Of a stretch of DNA of 64,000 bases, positions 7,291 through 15,643 are shown piece by piece (position 1 is the first letter of the stretch; every line of letters begins with the position of its first letter). The DNA comes from an uncultured Oscillospiraceae bacterium (GTDB lineage: Bacteria > Bacillota > Clostridia > Oscillospirales > Oscillospiraceae). The position numbers and the translations under genes were made by a program. The stretch lies in assembly GCA_910579775.1 (NCBI GenBank), contig CAJTUE010000002.1, positions 62,001-126,000 of the forward strand, written 5' to 3'. A model generated the notes under the pieces. It ran no database searches, had not been told where the DNA came from, and saw only the letters and a program-made list of their open reading frames with translations.

Positions 7291-7307
7291 TGGTTATTCA
7301 CTCCCTC

Positions 7308-7339
7308 CAACTCAACAAAATTTTTATTTTGTTGAGTTG
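7308..7339. repeat. dif-like perfect palindrome abutting the Xer gene
   Basis: Perfect 13-base arms (CAACTCAACAAAA / TTTTGTTGAGTTG) flank a 6-base centre TTTTTA. The inner 28 bp have the 11-6-11 geometry of Xer recombination sites, and the right arm TTTTGTTGAGT matches 8 of 11 positions of the E. coli dif XerD arm as I recall it. In the recombinase mRNA it would be a hairpin ending one base into the Shine-Dalgarno. It could thus be a recombination site, an operator, a translational control hairpin, or more than one of these. Confidence 0.65.
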
Positions 7340-7363
7340 ATAGTGTGGGCCGTTTCTTTAGTC

Positions 7364-7392
7364 ATTATAGCAGACCCGCGCCTTCCCCGCAA
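7364..7392 (-). promoter_or_regulatory. Promoter of the Xer-family recombinase
   Basis: Minus-strand TTGCGG (7387-7392), a 17-base spacer and TATAAT (7364-7369). The transcript would start near 7357 and carry the 7308-7339 palindrome in its leader. Confidence 0.6.
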
Positions 7393-7434
7393 CCCCGCTT
7401 GGTTTTCAAGCCGTGGTCCCGGTCGGCGCGGGTC
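7373..7434 (-). other. Long-range GC-rich stem between two leftward genes
   Basis: GACCCGCGCC (7373-7382) pairs perfectly with GGCGCGGGTC (7425-7434), enclosing a 42-base loop with a smaller GCTTG/CAAGC stem (7397-7411). It lies after the amidase-domain gene and overlaps the recombinase promoter. It has no T-run, so it is a weak terminator at best. tRNA identity was considered and not supported. Confidence 0.35.
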
Positions 7435-7447
7435 GTTCTATAGTTAC

Positions 7448-8026
7448 TTACATATTATCCGCCAGACCTTGACGCTCTCGTTCTGTCCATTCGGTTCGCT
7501 CTCGCGGCTCTTGTGGAAACGCGCCAAGGATGTGAATAAACCGCAGACCTTGAACGGTGTAGCTGCTCAGCGGCCGATAATCCACGTCGTAGGAATGGGC
7601 CGCCACCAAGGTGTTTTCCAGCGTCGGCGGATCGCCCATCTGGACAATAATAGGTGTATGGCTCCAGACGTCCGCGCGAAAGCGCAGCTGTACAAAATCT
7701 CCCGGCTCCATATCCTCCAGCGCGCCCAGCACCCCTACGGGTCCCGGTCCGGCCGGAGGCATTCGAGTCATGAAGTTGTAAAAGTATGGCACTCCAGTCC
7801 AGGCCGGAGCCTTGTCGTTGGCGTCGATGTAATACCAGCCATAGGTGGGCGTGTAATTCATCACGCCCACCCCGGCAAACAGGCATTGGGAGGCGTAGTT
7901 GGTGCAGTCGCCTCCCAGCTCCTCATAATCAAAATACGCCGGGTTGCGGCCATAGGCCCATCGGTGGGCGTAGGCCACCGCCAGGTCACGGCGGTACGGG
8001 ATGGGCGGTTTGGTCATCACAGGCAT
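7448..8026 (-). CDS. Putative amidase-domain (Amidase_6) cysteine hydrolase
   Basis: The 192-residue protein matches the putative amidase domain found in Clostridia. It opens with YRRDLAVAYAHRWAYGRNPAY, has the presumed nucleophile Cys41 in GGDCTNYASQCL, and carries AAHSYDVDYRPL near residue 143 with the presumed catalytic His. No signal peptide is present, so substrate and location are unclear; spore or cell-wall peptide hydrolysis is the usual guess for the family. The ATG follows GGGGAGAG. Confidence 0.75.
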   Translation of the reverse strand: MPVMTKPPIPYRRDLAVAYAHRWAYGRNPAYFDYEELGGDCTNYASQCLFAGVGVMNYTPTYGWYYIDANDKAPAWTGVPYFYNFMTRMPPAGPGPVGVLGALEDMEPGDFVQLRFRADVWSHTPIIVQMGDPPTLENTLVAAHSYDVDYRPLSSYTVQGLRFIHILGAFPQEPRERTEWTERERQGLADNM

Positions 8027-8088
8027 CGTACTCTCCCCTTTCTGTCAATTCATATTATGCAAATCGCGAAAAAAAGTGCCTCACCCTC

Positions 8089-8117
8089 TTGCAATCCTTG
8101 GTGGAAAATGGTACAAT
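8089..8117 (+). promoter_or_regulatory. Promoter of fba
   Basis: TTGCAA (8089-8094), a 17-base spacer and TACAAT (8112-8117), about 34 bases before the fba ATG. Confidence 0.7.
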
Positions 8118-8151
8118 ATCTTCAATTCTTGAGAAAAGGAGTTGTTGTTCC

Positions 8152-9120
8152 ATGTCTCTCGTTACATCCACCGAAATGTTCAAGAAGGCCTATGCGGGCG
8201 GCTACGCCGTCGGCGCCTTCAACGTCAACAACATGGAGATCGTCCAGGGCATTACCGAGGCCTGTAAGGAAGAAAAGGCTCCCGTGATCCTCCAGGTTTC
8301 CAAGGGCGCCCGCGCCTATGCCAACCACACCTACCTGGTCAAGTTGGTGGAGGCCGCCGTGATCGAGTGCCCCGAGATCCCCATTGTGCTCCATCTGGAC
8401 CACGGCCCCGACTTTGAGACCTGCAAGAGCTGCATTGACGGCGGCTTTACCTCCGTTATGATCGATGCCTCCTCCAAGCCCTTCGAGGAGAATATCGAGA
8501 TCACCAAGAAGGTCGTTGAGTACGCCCATGACCACGGTGTGGTCGTGGAGGCCGAGTTGGGCACCCTGGCCGGTGTGGAGGACGATGTAAAGGTGGACGC
8601 CGCCGACTCCTCCTACACCCGTCCCGAGGAAGTGGAAGAGTTCGTGGCCAAGACCGGCTGTGACTCCCTGGCCATCGCCATCGGCACCAGCCACGGCGCC
8701 TACAAGTTTACTCCCGACCAGTGCACCCGCAACGAGAAGGGAATCCTGGTTCCCCCTCCCCTGCGCTTTGACGTGCTGGAGGAGGTCTCCAAGCGTCTTC
8801 CCGGCTTCCCCATCGTGCTTCACGGCTCCTCCAGCGTGCCTCAGGACTATGTGAAGATGGTCAACGAGCACGGCGGCAAGATGCCCGACGCCGTGGGCAT
8901 CCCCGAGGAGCAGCTGCGTCAGGCCGCTACCCTGTCTGTGTGCAAGATCAACATCGACTCCGACCTGCGCCTCACCATGACCGGCACTATCCGCCAGTTC
9001 TTCGATGAGCACCCCGACAAGTTTGACCCCCGCGAGTACCTCAAGCCCGCCCGCGCCAACATCAAAGAGACCGTCCGCCACAAGCTGCGCGACGTGCTCG
9101 GCTGCGCCGGCAAGGCCTAA
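8152..9120 (+). CDS. fba: Class II fructose-1,6-bisphosphate aldolase
   Basis: This zinc aldolase of glycolysis and gluconeogenesis splits fructose-1,6-bisphosphate into glyceraldehyde-3-phosphate and dihydroxyacetone phosphate. The 322-residue product shows GAFNVNNMEIVQGI, the zinc-site HLDHGPDFETCKSCIDGGF, a second zinc segment EAELGTLAGVED, GTSHGAYK, and LHGSSSVP near the phosphate site. The ATG at 8152 is preferred over a much longer upstream extension because AAAAGGAG and a promoter sit directly before it. Codon bias is strong, as expected for a highly expressed gene. Its own terminator separates it from pfk. Confidence 0.95.
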   Translation: MSLVTSTEMFKKAYAGGYAVGAFNVNNMEIVQGITEACKEEKAPVILQVSKGARAYANHTYLVKLVEAAVIECPEIPIVLHLDHGPDFETCKSCIDGGFTSVMIDASSKPFEENIEITKKVVEYAHDHGVVVEAELGTLAGVEDDVKVDAADSSYTRPEEVEEFVAKTGCDSLAIAIGTSHGAYKFTPDQCTRNEKGILVPPPLRFDVLEEVSKRLPGFPIVLHGSSSVPQDYVKMVNEHGGKMPDAVGIPEEQLRQAATLSVCKINIDSDLRLTMTGTIRQFFDEHPDKFDPREYLKPARANIKETVRHKLRDVLGCAGKA

Positions 9121-9135
9121 AACACCTGTCAAGCT

Positions 9136-9161
9136 CAGGAGAGGGCCTTCGCCCTCTCCTG
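9136..9161 (+). terminator. Terminator after fba
   Basis: An 11-bp GC-rich stem starting CAGGAGAGGG closes a CTTC loop and is followed by TTCTATATC and a T-rich stretch. Confidence 0.75.
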
Positions 9162-9202
9162 TTCTATATCAAAATCATTTTATTTTTTAGGAGGAGTTCA
9201 AC

Positions 9203-10444
9203 ATGGAACAACTGCGTGGCGCCCTGATCATCGGCCAGTCCGGCGGCCCCACCTCTGTCATTAACGCCAGCGCCTATGGCGTGATCCGCACCGCTCTCGA
9301 TAACCCCAGCATCACCGCCGTCTACGGCGCGGCCCACGGCATCAAGGGCGTGCTGAACGACAAGCTCTATGACATGAGCAAGGAGGACGCCGAGGAGCTG
9401 GAGCTGCTGCTCAACACCCCTTCCTCCGAACTGGGCTCCTGCCGCTATAAGATTGCCGATCCCGACGTGGACGACACCGACTACAAGCGCATTCTGGAGA
9501 TTTTCAAGAAGTACGACGTGCGTTACTTCTTCTACAACGGCGGCAACGACTCCATGGACACCTGCAACAAGATCTCCAAGTATATGCAGAAGGTGGGCTA
9601 TGAGTGCCGCATCATGGGTGTGCCCAAGACTATTGACAACGACCTCTTTGGCACCGACCACTGCCCCGGCTTCGCCTCCGCCGCCAAGTACATCGCCACC
9701 TCCTGCGCCGAGGTCTATAAGGATGCCCGAGTCTATGACACCGGCATGGTAACCGTGATCGAGATCATGGGCCGTCACGCCGGCTGGCTGGCCGGCGCCG
9801 CCGCTCTGGCCGGCGTCGTGGGTTGCGCCCCCGACCTGGTCTACCTCCCCGAGGTGGACTTCGACATGGACAAGTTCCTGGCCGATGTGGACCGTATCTA
9901 CAAGGCCAACGGCAACTGCATCGTGGCGGTCTCTGAGGGCATCCACTACGCCGACGGCACCTTCGTCTCTGAGGCGAAAACCTCCGCCACCGACGGCTTT
10001 GGCCACGCCCAGCTGGGCGGTCTGGCCGCTCTGCTGGCCAACACCATCAAGGAGCGTACCGGCTCCAAGGTCCGCGGCATCGAGCTCTCTCTGCTCCAGC
10101 GCTGCGGCGCCCATGTGGGCTCCCGCACTGACATCGACGAGTCCTTCCTGGCTGGCAAGACCGCTGTGGAGGCCGCCGTGGCCGGTGAGACCGACAAGAT
10201 GGTGGGCTTTGAGTGCTCCCGCGAGGGCGGCAAGTACACCTGCAAGACCAAGCTCTTTGACCTCTCCGAGGTGGCCAACTTTGAGAAGAAGGTCCCTCTG
10301 GAGTGGATCAATGCCGAGGGCAACGGCGTGACCCAGGCCTTCATCGACTATGCTCTGCCCCTCATCCAGGGCGACGCCAAGGCTCCCACCGAGCACTCCC
10401 TTCCCCGCTTCGCCCGCCTGAAGAAGGTCCTCACCAACCCCTGA
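9203..10444 (+). CDS. pfp: 6-phosphofructokinase, pyrophosphate-dependent type
   Basis: The 413-residue protein phosphorylates fructose-6-phosphate. The nucleotide-site motif reads GGNDS (113-117), with Asp where ATP enzymes have Gly, and PKTIDND (141-147) carries the Lys typical of PPi-using enzymes. Both residues predict pyrophosphate as donor and a reversible reaction. GRHAGWLAG and the basic segment KVRGIELSLLQRC complete the family pattern. It is longer than the roughly 320-residue ATP enzymes. The ribosome site is TAGGAGG. It follows fba, so the two consecutive glycolytic steps are neighbours with separate terminators. Confidence 0.92.
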   Translation: MEQLRGALIIGQSGGPTSVINASAYGVIRTALDNPSITAVYGAAHGIKGVLNDKLYDMSKEDAEELELLLNTPSSELGSCRYKIADPDVDDTDYKRILEIFKKYDVRYFFYNGGNDSMDTCNKISKYMQKVGYECRIMGVPKTIDNDLFGTDHCPGFASAAKYIATSCAEVYKDARVYDTGMVTVIEIMGRHAGWLAGAAALAGVVGCAPDLVYLPEVDFDMDKFLADVDRIYKANGNCIVAVSEGIHYADGTFVSEAKTSATDGFGHAQLGGLAALLANTIKERTGSKVRGIELSLLQRCGAHVGSRTDIDESFLAGKTAVEAAVAGETDKMVGFECSREGGKYTCKTKLFDLSEVANFEKKVPLEWINAEGNGVTQAFIDYALPLIQGDAKAPTEHSLPRFARLKKVLTNP

Positions 10445-10460
10445 TCTCCCCTTTGAATAA

Positions 10461-10492
10461 AAAATCCCGGATGCTTACGCATCCGGGATTTT
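10461..10492. terminator. Bidirectional terminator between pfp and tyrS
   Basis: AAAATCCCGGATGC pairs with its complement around a TTAC loop. T-runs follow on both strands, serving the rightward pfp and leftward tyrS genes. Confidence 0.85.
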
Positions 10493-10516
10493 TTTATTTA
10501 TGTTGTCAGACGGTCC

Positions 10517-11749
10517 TCACTTGAGATACGCCCGGTGGAAGACCTTCTTGCCCTTCTTGATGGTCAGACCGTCCCCTTCCAGCTCTTCCCCACCGATCAT
10601 GCGGGTGGCATCGGCGACCTTCTGGCCGTTGACCTCTACCCCGCCCTGTTCAATGAGCCGACGGGCCTCCTTTTTTGAAGGGACCAGGCCGCACTTGAGC
10701 ATCAGGTCCAGCAGGCCGATGACTCCGTCGGTCAAATCGTCCCGGGTGAGGCCGGTAGCAGGCATATTCGCGCTGTCGCCGCCCTTGGAGAACAGAGCGC
10801 GGGCCGCGTCCTGTGCCTTGCGGGCCTCCTCCTGCCCATGGACCATGGCGGTCAACTCATAGGCTAGGATCTCCTTGGCCTCGTTGATCTTGGCGTCCTC
10901 CCAATGGTCCATTTCGTCAATCTGCTCCAAGGGCAGGAAGGTGAGCCAACGGATGCACTTCATCACGTCGGCGTCGCCCACGTTGCGCCAGTACTGGTAG
11001 AACTCGTAGGGGCTGGTCTTGTTGGGATCGAGCCAGATGGCGTTGCCCGCCGTCTTGCCCATCTTGTTGCCCTGGGAATCGGTAAGCAGATTGATGGTGA
11101 GAGCGTAGGCGTCCTTCCCCAGCTTGCGGCGGATGAGCTCGGTGCCCCCCAGCATATTGCTCCACTGGTCATTGCCACCAAACTGCATATTACAGCCCAC
11201 TGTCTGGAACATATGATAGAAGTCATAGGACTGCATGATCATATAGTTGAATTCCAGAAAGGAGAGTCCCTTCTCCATGCGCTGCTTATAGCACTCCGCC
11301 CGCAGCATATTGTTCACCGAGAAGCAGGCGCCCACCTCCCGCAGAAGCTCTACGTAGTTAAGGTTCAGGAGCCAGTCCGCGTTGTTGAGCATCATGGCCT
11401 GGCCGGGACCCTCGCCAAACTCGATAAAGCGGCTCATCTGCCGCTTAAAGCACTCGGCGTTGTGGTCAATGTCCTCTCGGGTAAGCATCTTGCGCATATC
11501 CGTCCGCCCGGAGGGGTCGCCGATCATGGTGGTGCCGCCCCCAATCAAGGCAATGGGCTTGTTGCCCGCCAGCTGGAGCCGCTTCATCAGGGTCAGCGTC
11601 ACAAAATGCCCCGCCGTCAGGCTGTCCGCAGTGCAGTCGTAGCCAATATAGAAGGTGGCCTTGCCGTCGTTGATGAGAGTGCGGATCTCCTCCTCATCCG
11701 TTACCTGAGCGATCAGCCCCCTGGCTTTCAATTCCTCATAAATGGTCAT
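10517..11749 (-). CDS. tyrS: Tyrosyl-tRNA synthetase
   Basis: This class I synthetase charges tRNA-Tyr. The 410-residue product has the HIGH-like region DSLTAGHFVTL (near 47-57), the tyrosine pocket YMIMQSYDFYHMF and GGNDQWSN, the KMSKS-like GNKMGKTAGNAIW, and a C-terminal S4-like RNA-binding domain (CGLVPSKKEARRLIEQGGVEVNG). The ATG at 11749 follows AAGGAGAGACAAAC and is preferred over an extension of 14 residues. It is the last gene of the leftward run. No T-box leader fits in the 67-base gap to the HAD gene. Confidence 0.95.
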   Translation of the reverse strand: MTIYEELKARGLIAQVTDEEEIRTLINDGKATFYIGYDCTADSLTAGHFVTLTLMKRLQLAGNKPIALIGGGTTMIGDPSGRTDMRKMLTREDIDHNAECFKRQMSRFIEFGEGPGQAMMLNNADWLLNLNYVELLREVGACFSVNNMLRAECYKQRMEKGLSFLEFNYMIMQSYDFYHMFQTVGCNMQFGGNDQWSNMLGGTELIRRKLGKDAYALTINLLTDSQGNKMGKTAGNAIWLDPNKTSPYEFYQYWRNVGDADVMKCIRWLTFLPLEQIDEMDHWEDAKINEAKEILAYELTAMVHGQEEARKAQDAARALFSKGGDSANMPATGLTRDDLTDGVIGLLDLMLKCGLVPSKKEARRLIEQGGVEVNGQKVADATRMIGGEELEGDGLTIKKGKKVFHRAYLK

Positions 11750-11816
11750 GTTTGTCTCTCCTTCAGTAGGATATCTTAAGGATGATATCATAAAACCCAG
11801 CTCATGTCAAACCGCG

Positions 11817-12602
11817 TTACAGTAGTCCCAAATGCCGCAGAGCCGCGGAAACGCCGACGTCATCTGCGGAGTCCGTCACATGGTCCGCAATGGCCTTCAC
11901 CGAGTCCATCGCGTTGCCCATGGCTACGCCAATTCCTGCCAGCTTCAGCATCTCCGCGTCGTTTTCTCCGTCGCCGAAGGCCATGATATCCTCTCTCGTC
12001 CAGCCATAGCGGTCCATGGTGGCCCGGACGCCCACCACCTTGCCGCCGCCGCGGGGAATGATATCGATCCCCTTGGGATGCCAGCGGGTGTGCAGACAGT
12101 TGGGCATGGCGTCTAAAAACAATGCTTCCTCCTCCGGGGCTACAAAGGGAACAAATTGATACACCCTCCCCTCCAGCAGCCAGGCCGGATCCCGCACCGG
12201 GTAGAGGTCCGTGTGGAGGAACTGGTAGATCTCCCGCACCCGGTCGTTGATCTGGGTCATATAGCTCTCGCCGTTGCCCTCCATCAGGGCAGGCAAATGG
12301 GAATTCTCCACCAGCACACGGTAGGCGCCCCGCAGGTCAGCCTCGGGGATGGGCGCGTCCCGGTAGGCCTCCCCCTGCGCGTCACAGCAGTATTGCCCGT
12401 TCAGGGTCACATAGCCGTCAAACTCCACCCCGCGCAGCATGCCGGTATTTTCCAGGTCCTGGATAGCCCGACCTGTGCTGAGAAAGAGCTTGATCCCCTT
12501 CGCCCTAAGCGCCGGAAGGTCTTTGACCAGCTGATCGGGCAAGAGCTTCTGCTGAAAGGACACCAGCGTTCCGTCCACATCGAAAAAAATTGCTTTTATC
12601 AT
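11817..12602 (-). CDS. HAD-superfamily Cof-type sugar-phosphate phosphatase
   Basis: The 261-residue hydrolase has HAD motif I FFDVDGTLV at the N-terminus, motif II LFLSTGRA, a C2-type cap inserted between them and the catalytic end, and motif IV AFGDGENDAEML. Such proteins dephosphorylate sugar phosphates or flavin and pyridoxal phosphates; the substrate cannot be told from sequence. The ATG directly abuts the recN stop, so it is translated in the recN transcript. It occupies the place where spoIVB sits in Bacillus and many Clostridia. Confidence 0.87.
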   Translation of the reverse strand: MIKAIFFDVDGTLVSFQQKLLPDQLVKDLPALRAKGIKLFLSTGRAIQDLENTGMLRGVEFDGYVTLNGQYCCDAQGEAYRDAPIPEADLRGAYRVLVENSHLPALMEGNGESYMTQINDRVREIYQFLHTDLYPVRDPAWLLEGRVYQFVPFVAPEEEALFLDAMPNCLHTRWHPKGIDIIPRGGGKVVGVRATMDRYGWTREDIMAFGDGENDAEMLKLAGIGVAMGNAMDSVKAIADHVTDSADDVGVSAALRHLGLL

Positions 12603-14300
12603 TTAGTACATGCCCTCCCTGTATTGCCGCGCCGATTCCAGCAGCTCTCCCGCGCTCTCCAGGGCCACCGCGGTGATCTCCTCCCCAGAGGTGAGCCGCG
12701 CCACTTCCTCCTTGCGCCTGTCCATATCCAGCGCCTCTACCTTGGTATAGGTGCGCTCGTTTCGCTCCCCTTTTTCCACCGAGAAGTGGGTATCCGCCAT
12801 AGCCGCCAGCTGGGGCAGATGGGTCACGCAGAGCACCTGCTTACACCGGGACACCTGGGCCAGCTTCTGGGCCACCTTCTGGGCCGCCCGGCCGGAGACC
12901 CCTGTGTCCACCTCGTCAAAAATCAGGGTGGACACATCGTCGTTTTCCGCCAGCACGTTTTTCAGCGCCAGCATGATCCGGGCCAGCTCACCGCCGGAGG
13001 CGATCTTATGGATGGGCTTCAGGTCCTCGCCCAAATTGGCGGACATGAGGAAACAGACCTCGTCCATCCCGGTGGCGTCCATCCCCAGGTCGCCGCCCTT
13101 TTCCGCCATAGATACCCGGAAACATACCTTGGGCATATCCAGCTCGGCCAGCTCCCGCTGGATCCGCTCTTCCAGCAAACGCGCGGCCTTTTCCCGTGCG
13201 GCGCGGAGCGCCAACCCCTTGGCGTTGGCCTCTTTTACGGCCTCCGCCAGCTTTCCCTCCAGCTTTTCCAAGCGGTCCGCGGAAAACTGGATCTGGTCCA
13301 GCTCGTCCCGGCACTTCTCCAGATATGCCAACATCTCCTTGGTGTCGGAGCCGTATTTCTTTCCCAGGCGGTAGAGCTGATCCAGACGGGTCTCTACCTG
13401 GTCCAGCTCACCTGGCTCCATGTCCAGCGAGCCTTCCACATCTCGCAGCTGCTCCGCCAGATCCCGTGCCGCGTAGGTCAGCTCGGACGTTTTTTCCCAC
13501 AACGCCCGCCATTCCTCGCTCACCCGGCTTACGTCGCTCAGCGCGTCCTCCGCCCGCTCCAGCAGGTCTACGGCCCCGGAGCTGTCCTCGTCGCCCGACA
13601 ATGCTCCATGGGCCTGGGCGGCAGCGCTCAGGAGCTTTTCCGCATTGCGAAGGACCTCGCGCCGCTGTGACAGCGCCTCCTGCTCCCCCTCCTTCAGATC
13701 GGCCGCCTCCAGCTCGTCGATCTGGTATTGCAGGGAATCCATCCGGCGCGCCTTCTCCGCCTCATCCATCTGTAGATCCGACATTTCGCGCTTTAATTCC
13801 ACCACCGCGCCATAGGAACTCTGGAATTCTGCCAGCAGTCCGTCAGCCAACGCGCCAAAGCGGTCCAGATAGGACAAATGACAGCCTGGGTCCAGCAGCT
13901 GCTGACCGTCGTGCTGTCCGTGAATGTTCACCAGCTGGTCCCCCAGGGCCTTCAGCTGTGCCACCGTGATCAGCTGTCCGTTGGCCCGGCAGGTGTTGCG
14001 CCCGTCCCCCGTCAGCTCGCGGCGCAGCAGCAGTTCTCCGTTCTCATCGGGCAGAATACCGTTCTCCTGAAACCAAGACAGCGCCGGAAGACGGCAAAAG
14101 AGCGCCTCCACCACCGCGCCCCTGGCGCCGGTACGGATGAGGTCACGGCTGGTGCGCTGCCCCAGGATGGCTCCGATGGCGTCTACCACGATAGATTTGC
14201 CCGCGCCGGTCTCTCCGGTAAGGACGTTAAAGTGATCGCCAAAGGCCATGTCCGAGCTTTCAATAACCGCAATATTTTCAATGTGTAGTTGGGCCAGCAT
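12603..14300 (-). CDS. recN: DNA repair protein RecN
   Basis: RecN is an SMC-like ATPase acting at DNA double-strand breaks. The 565-residue protein opens with LHIENIAVIESSDMAF, has Walker A GETGAGKS near 31-38, a long central coiled coil rich in Glu, Arg and Lys (about 150-380), the ABC signature KIASGGELARIMLALK, and Walker B TLIFDEVDTGVSG. Length is standard. It lies downstream of argR with a GGGGAGAG ribosome site, in conserved Firmicutes order. Confidence 0.95.
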   Translation of the reverse strand: MLAQLHIENIAVIESSDMAFGDHFNVLTGETGAGKSIVVDAIGAILGQRTSRDLIRTGARGAVVEALFCRLPALSWFQENGILPDENGELLLRRELTGDGRNTCRANGQLITVAQLKALGDQLVNIHGQHDGQQLLDPGCHLSYLDRFGALADGLLAEFQSSYGAVVELKREMSDLQMDEAEKARRMDSLQYQIDELEAADLKEGEQEALSQRREVLRNAEKLLSAAAQAHGALSGDEDSSGAVDLLERAEDALSDVSRVSEEWRALWEKTSELTYAARDLAEQLRDVEGSLDMEPGELDQVETRLDQLYRLGKKYGSDTKEMLAYLEKCRDELDQIQFSADRLEKLEGKLAEAVKEANAKGLALRAAREKAARLLEERIQRELAELDMPKVCFRVSMAEKGGDLGMDATGMDEVCFLMSANLGEDLKPIHKIASGGELARIMLALKNVLAENDDVSTLIFDEVDTGVSGRAAQKVAQKLAQVSRCKQVLCVTHLPQLAAMADTHFSVEKGERNERTYTKVEALDMDRRKEEVARLTSGEEITAVALESAGELLESARQYREGMY

Positions 14301-14318
14301 CGCTCTCTCCCCTTTTAC

Positions 14319-14774
14319 TCACTGTAGCATCTCCCGAATGGTCTGACAAAACTCTTTAGCGCTTTCCGTGGTGCGCAGGACCAGCAAAACAGTGTCATCC
14401 CCGGCCAGCGAGCCAACCCGCTCCGGGATGTCCATCCCATCCAGGGCAGCCCCCGCCGCGGGGCCGAGGCCCGGCATGGTCTTCACCACCACCAGGTTTT
14501 GCGCGTGGTCATAGCTGACCACCCCCTCCCGGAAAATGGTCTTGAGCCGCCCAGTCACGTTGACCGCGTTCTTTCGCTGGGACTGGACATAGTGGTAGCT
14601 TCCCTTTCCTGTCAGCTCCTTGACCAGGTGGAGCTCCTTGATGTCTCGGGAGATGGTCGCCTGCGTAGCGCCAATCCCCCGCTTTTTCAGCTCCTCCAGC
14701 AGCTGCTCCTGGGTCTCTACCGCCGTGGTAGAAATAATGGAAAGGATCTCGCCTTGCCTTTTTTCCTTCAACAC
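14319..14774 (-). CDS. argR: Arginine repressor ArgR/AhrC
   Basis: This hexameric arginine-sensing regulator of arginine metabolism genes has about 151 residues. An N-terminal winged helix (KRQGEILSIISTTAVETQEQLLEELKKRG, then TQATISRDIKELHLVK) and a C-terminal arginine-binding domain ending SLAGDDTVLLVLRTTESAKEF are visible. Three closely spaced possible starts exist (GTG at 14780 and 14774); 14774 has the best spacing from AAGG. It overlaps or abuts nadK. Its position between nadK and recN is conserved. Confidence 0.9.
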   Translation of the reverse strand: MLKEKRQGEILSIISTTAVETQEQLLEELKKRGIGATQATISRDIKELHLVKELTGKGSYHYVQSQRKNAVNVTGRLKTIFREGVVSYDHAQNLVVVKTMPGLGPAAGAALDGMDIPERVGSLAGDDTVLLVLRTTESAKEFCQTIREMLQ

Positions 14775-14776
14775 GT

Positions 14777-15643
14777 TCACACCCTTCCCAGTTTGTGGTT
14801 AAGTACCTCGTAAAAGCTGCGTCCTGTCAGCTTGACCAGCTTGGTCTGGCTCCGCGCCTTGGCGACCTCCACCCGGTCTCCCGCTGTCAGTTTGAAGGCT
14901 CGTCCGCCGTCCACGGAGAGATAGGCGCTCTTGCGGCTATCCTTCCCCAGCCGCACAGAAATCAGCCGTTCCGACCCCAGGACCACCGCCTTCGCATGGA
15001 GCGAGTGGGCGCAGATGGGGGTAAAAATGATGTTTTCCGCGGTCGGCTCTACGATGGGCCCTCCCGCCGACATGGCATAGCCGGTGGAGCCGGTGGGGGT
15101 GCTGAGAATGACCCCATCCCCCGCCAGTTCGGAGATCAGCACCCGGTCTCCATAGACCGCCAGGTCTATGACCCGGGCCACGGCACCCTTGGTGACCACC
15201 GCGTCGTTCAGGGCCACATCCTGAAAAATGGTCCGTCCGCCCCGATCTACCTTGACGTCCAGCATCATTCGGGCCTCGATGGTATACTTCCCCTGGGCCA
15301 GCTTGGAAAGCTGGCTCAGCTCACCGTTTTCCAGCTCCGCCATAAAGCCCACGCTGCCCATGTTGACCCCTAAGATCGGCATCTCGTAAGCGTTGGCATC
15401 CTTGGCGGCGTGAAGGATGGTGCCGTCGCCCCCAAAGCAGACCAAAATATCCGCCTGGGCCAGCCCCTCCTTCAAGGGAATATACTCCAGGTGCTTCGGG
15501 AGCTCCAGCCGACTGTTTTCCTCCAGCTCAAAGGGCAGGCAGATCAGGGTGTCCACACCGTTTCCGCCTAAAATCTTCCGCGCCGCCTGCGCGGCCCGCA
15601 GTCCCTTGTCCCGGTAAGGGTTGGGACTCAATACCACCCTCAT
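14777..15643 (-). CDS. nadK: NAD kinase
   Basis: The enzyme phosphorylates NAD to NADP. The 288-residue protein has LVCFGGDGTILHAAK (the GGDG motif with catalytic Asp), LGVNMGSVGFMAE, and the second conserved block LAGDGVILSTPTGSTGYAMSAGGPIV. The ATG follows GGGGGCGAAGGC. Its start overlaps the tlyA stop, fixing it in the dxs-tlyA-nadK-argR-recN unit. Confidence 0.95.
   Translation of the reverse strand: MRVVLSPNPYRDKGLRAAQAARKILGGNGVDTLICLPFELEENSRLELPKHLEYIPLKEGLAQADILVCFGGDGTILHAAKDANAYEMPILGVNMGSVGFMAELENGELSQLSKLAQGKYTIEARMMLDVKVDRGGRTIFQDVALNDAVVTKGAVARVIDLAVYGDRVLISELAGDGVILSTPTGSTGYAMSAGGPIVEPTAENIIFTPICAHSLHAKAVVLGSERLISVRLGKDSRKSAYLSVDGGRAFKLTAGDRVEVAKARSQTKLVKLTGRSFYEVLNHKLGRV

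Noticed and set aside
6322..7339. Integrative element carried by the Xer-family recombinase
   Set aside because: No excisionase, relaxase, phage or cargo genes and no direct repeats or tRNA-end attachment site were seen; flanking genes look chromosomal.
7373..7434. Possible tRNA or selenocysteine tRNA on the minus strand
   Set aside because: The outer stem is strong, but there are no D, anticodon or T arms in the right places, no GTTC-type T-loop and no CCA.
8122..10396. Two long minus-strand frames opposite fba and pfp
   Set aside because: Their Gly/Val/His/Leu-rich translations mirror strongly biased codons of the glycolytic genes. No ribosome sites or domain motifs are present.
11750..11816. 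T-box leader expected before tyrS
   Set aside because: Only 67 bases separate the HAD stop from the tyrS start. There is no room for a specifier stem and antiterminator, and no T-box consensus is visible.
12156..13670. 504-codon plus-strand frame opposite the HAD gene and recN
   Set aside because: It spans two real genes on the other strand and has no recognisable domain; it is a codon-bias shadow.
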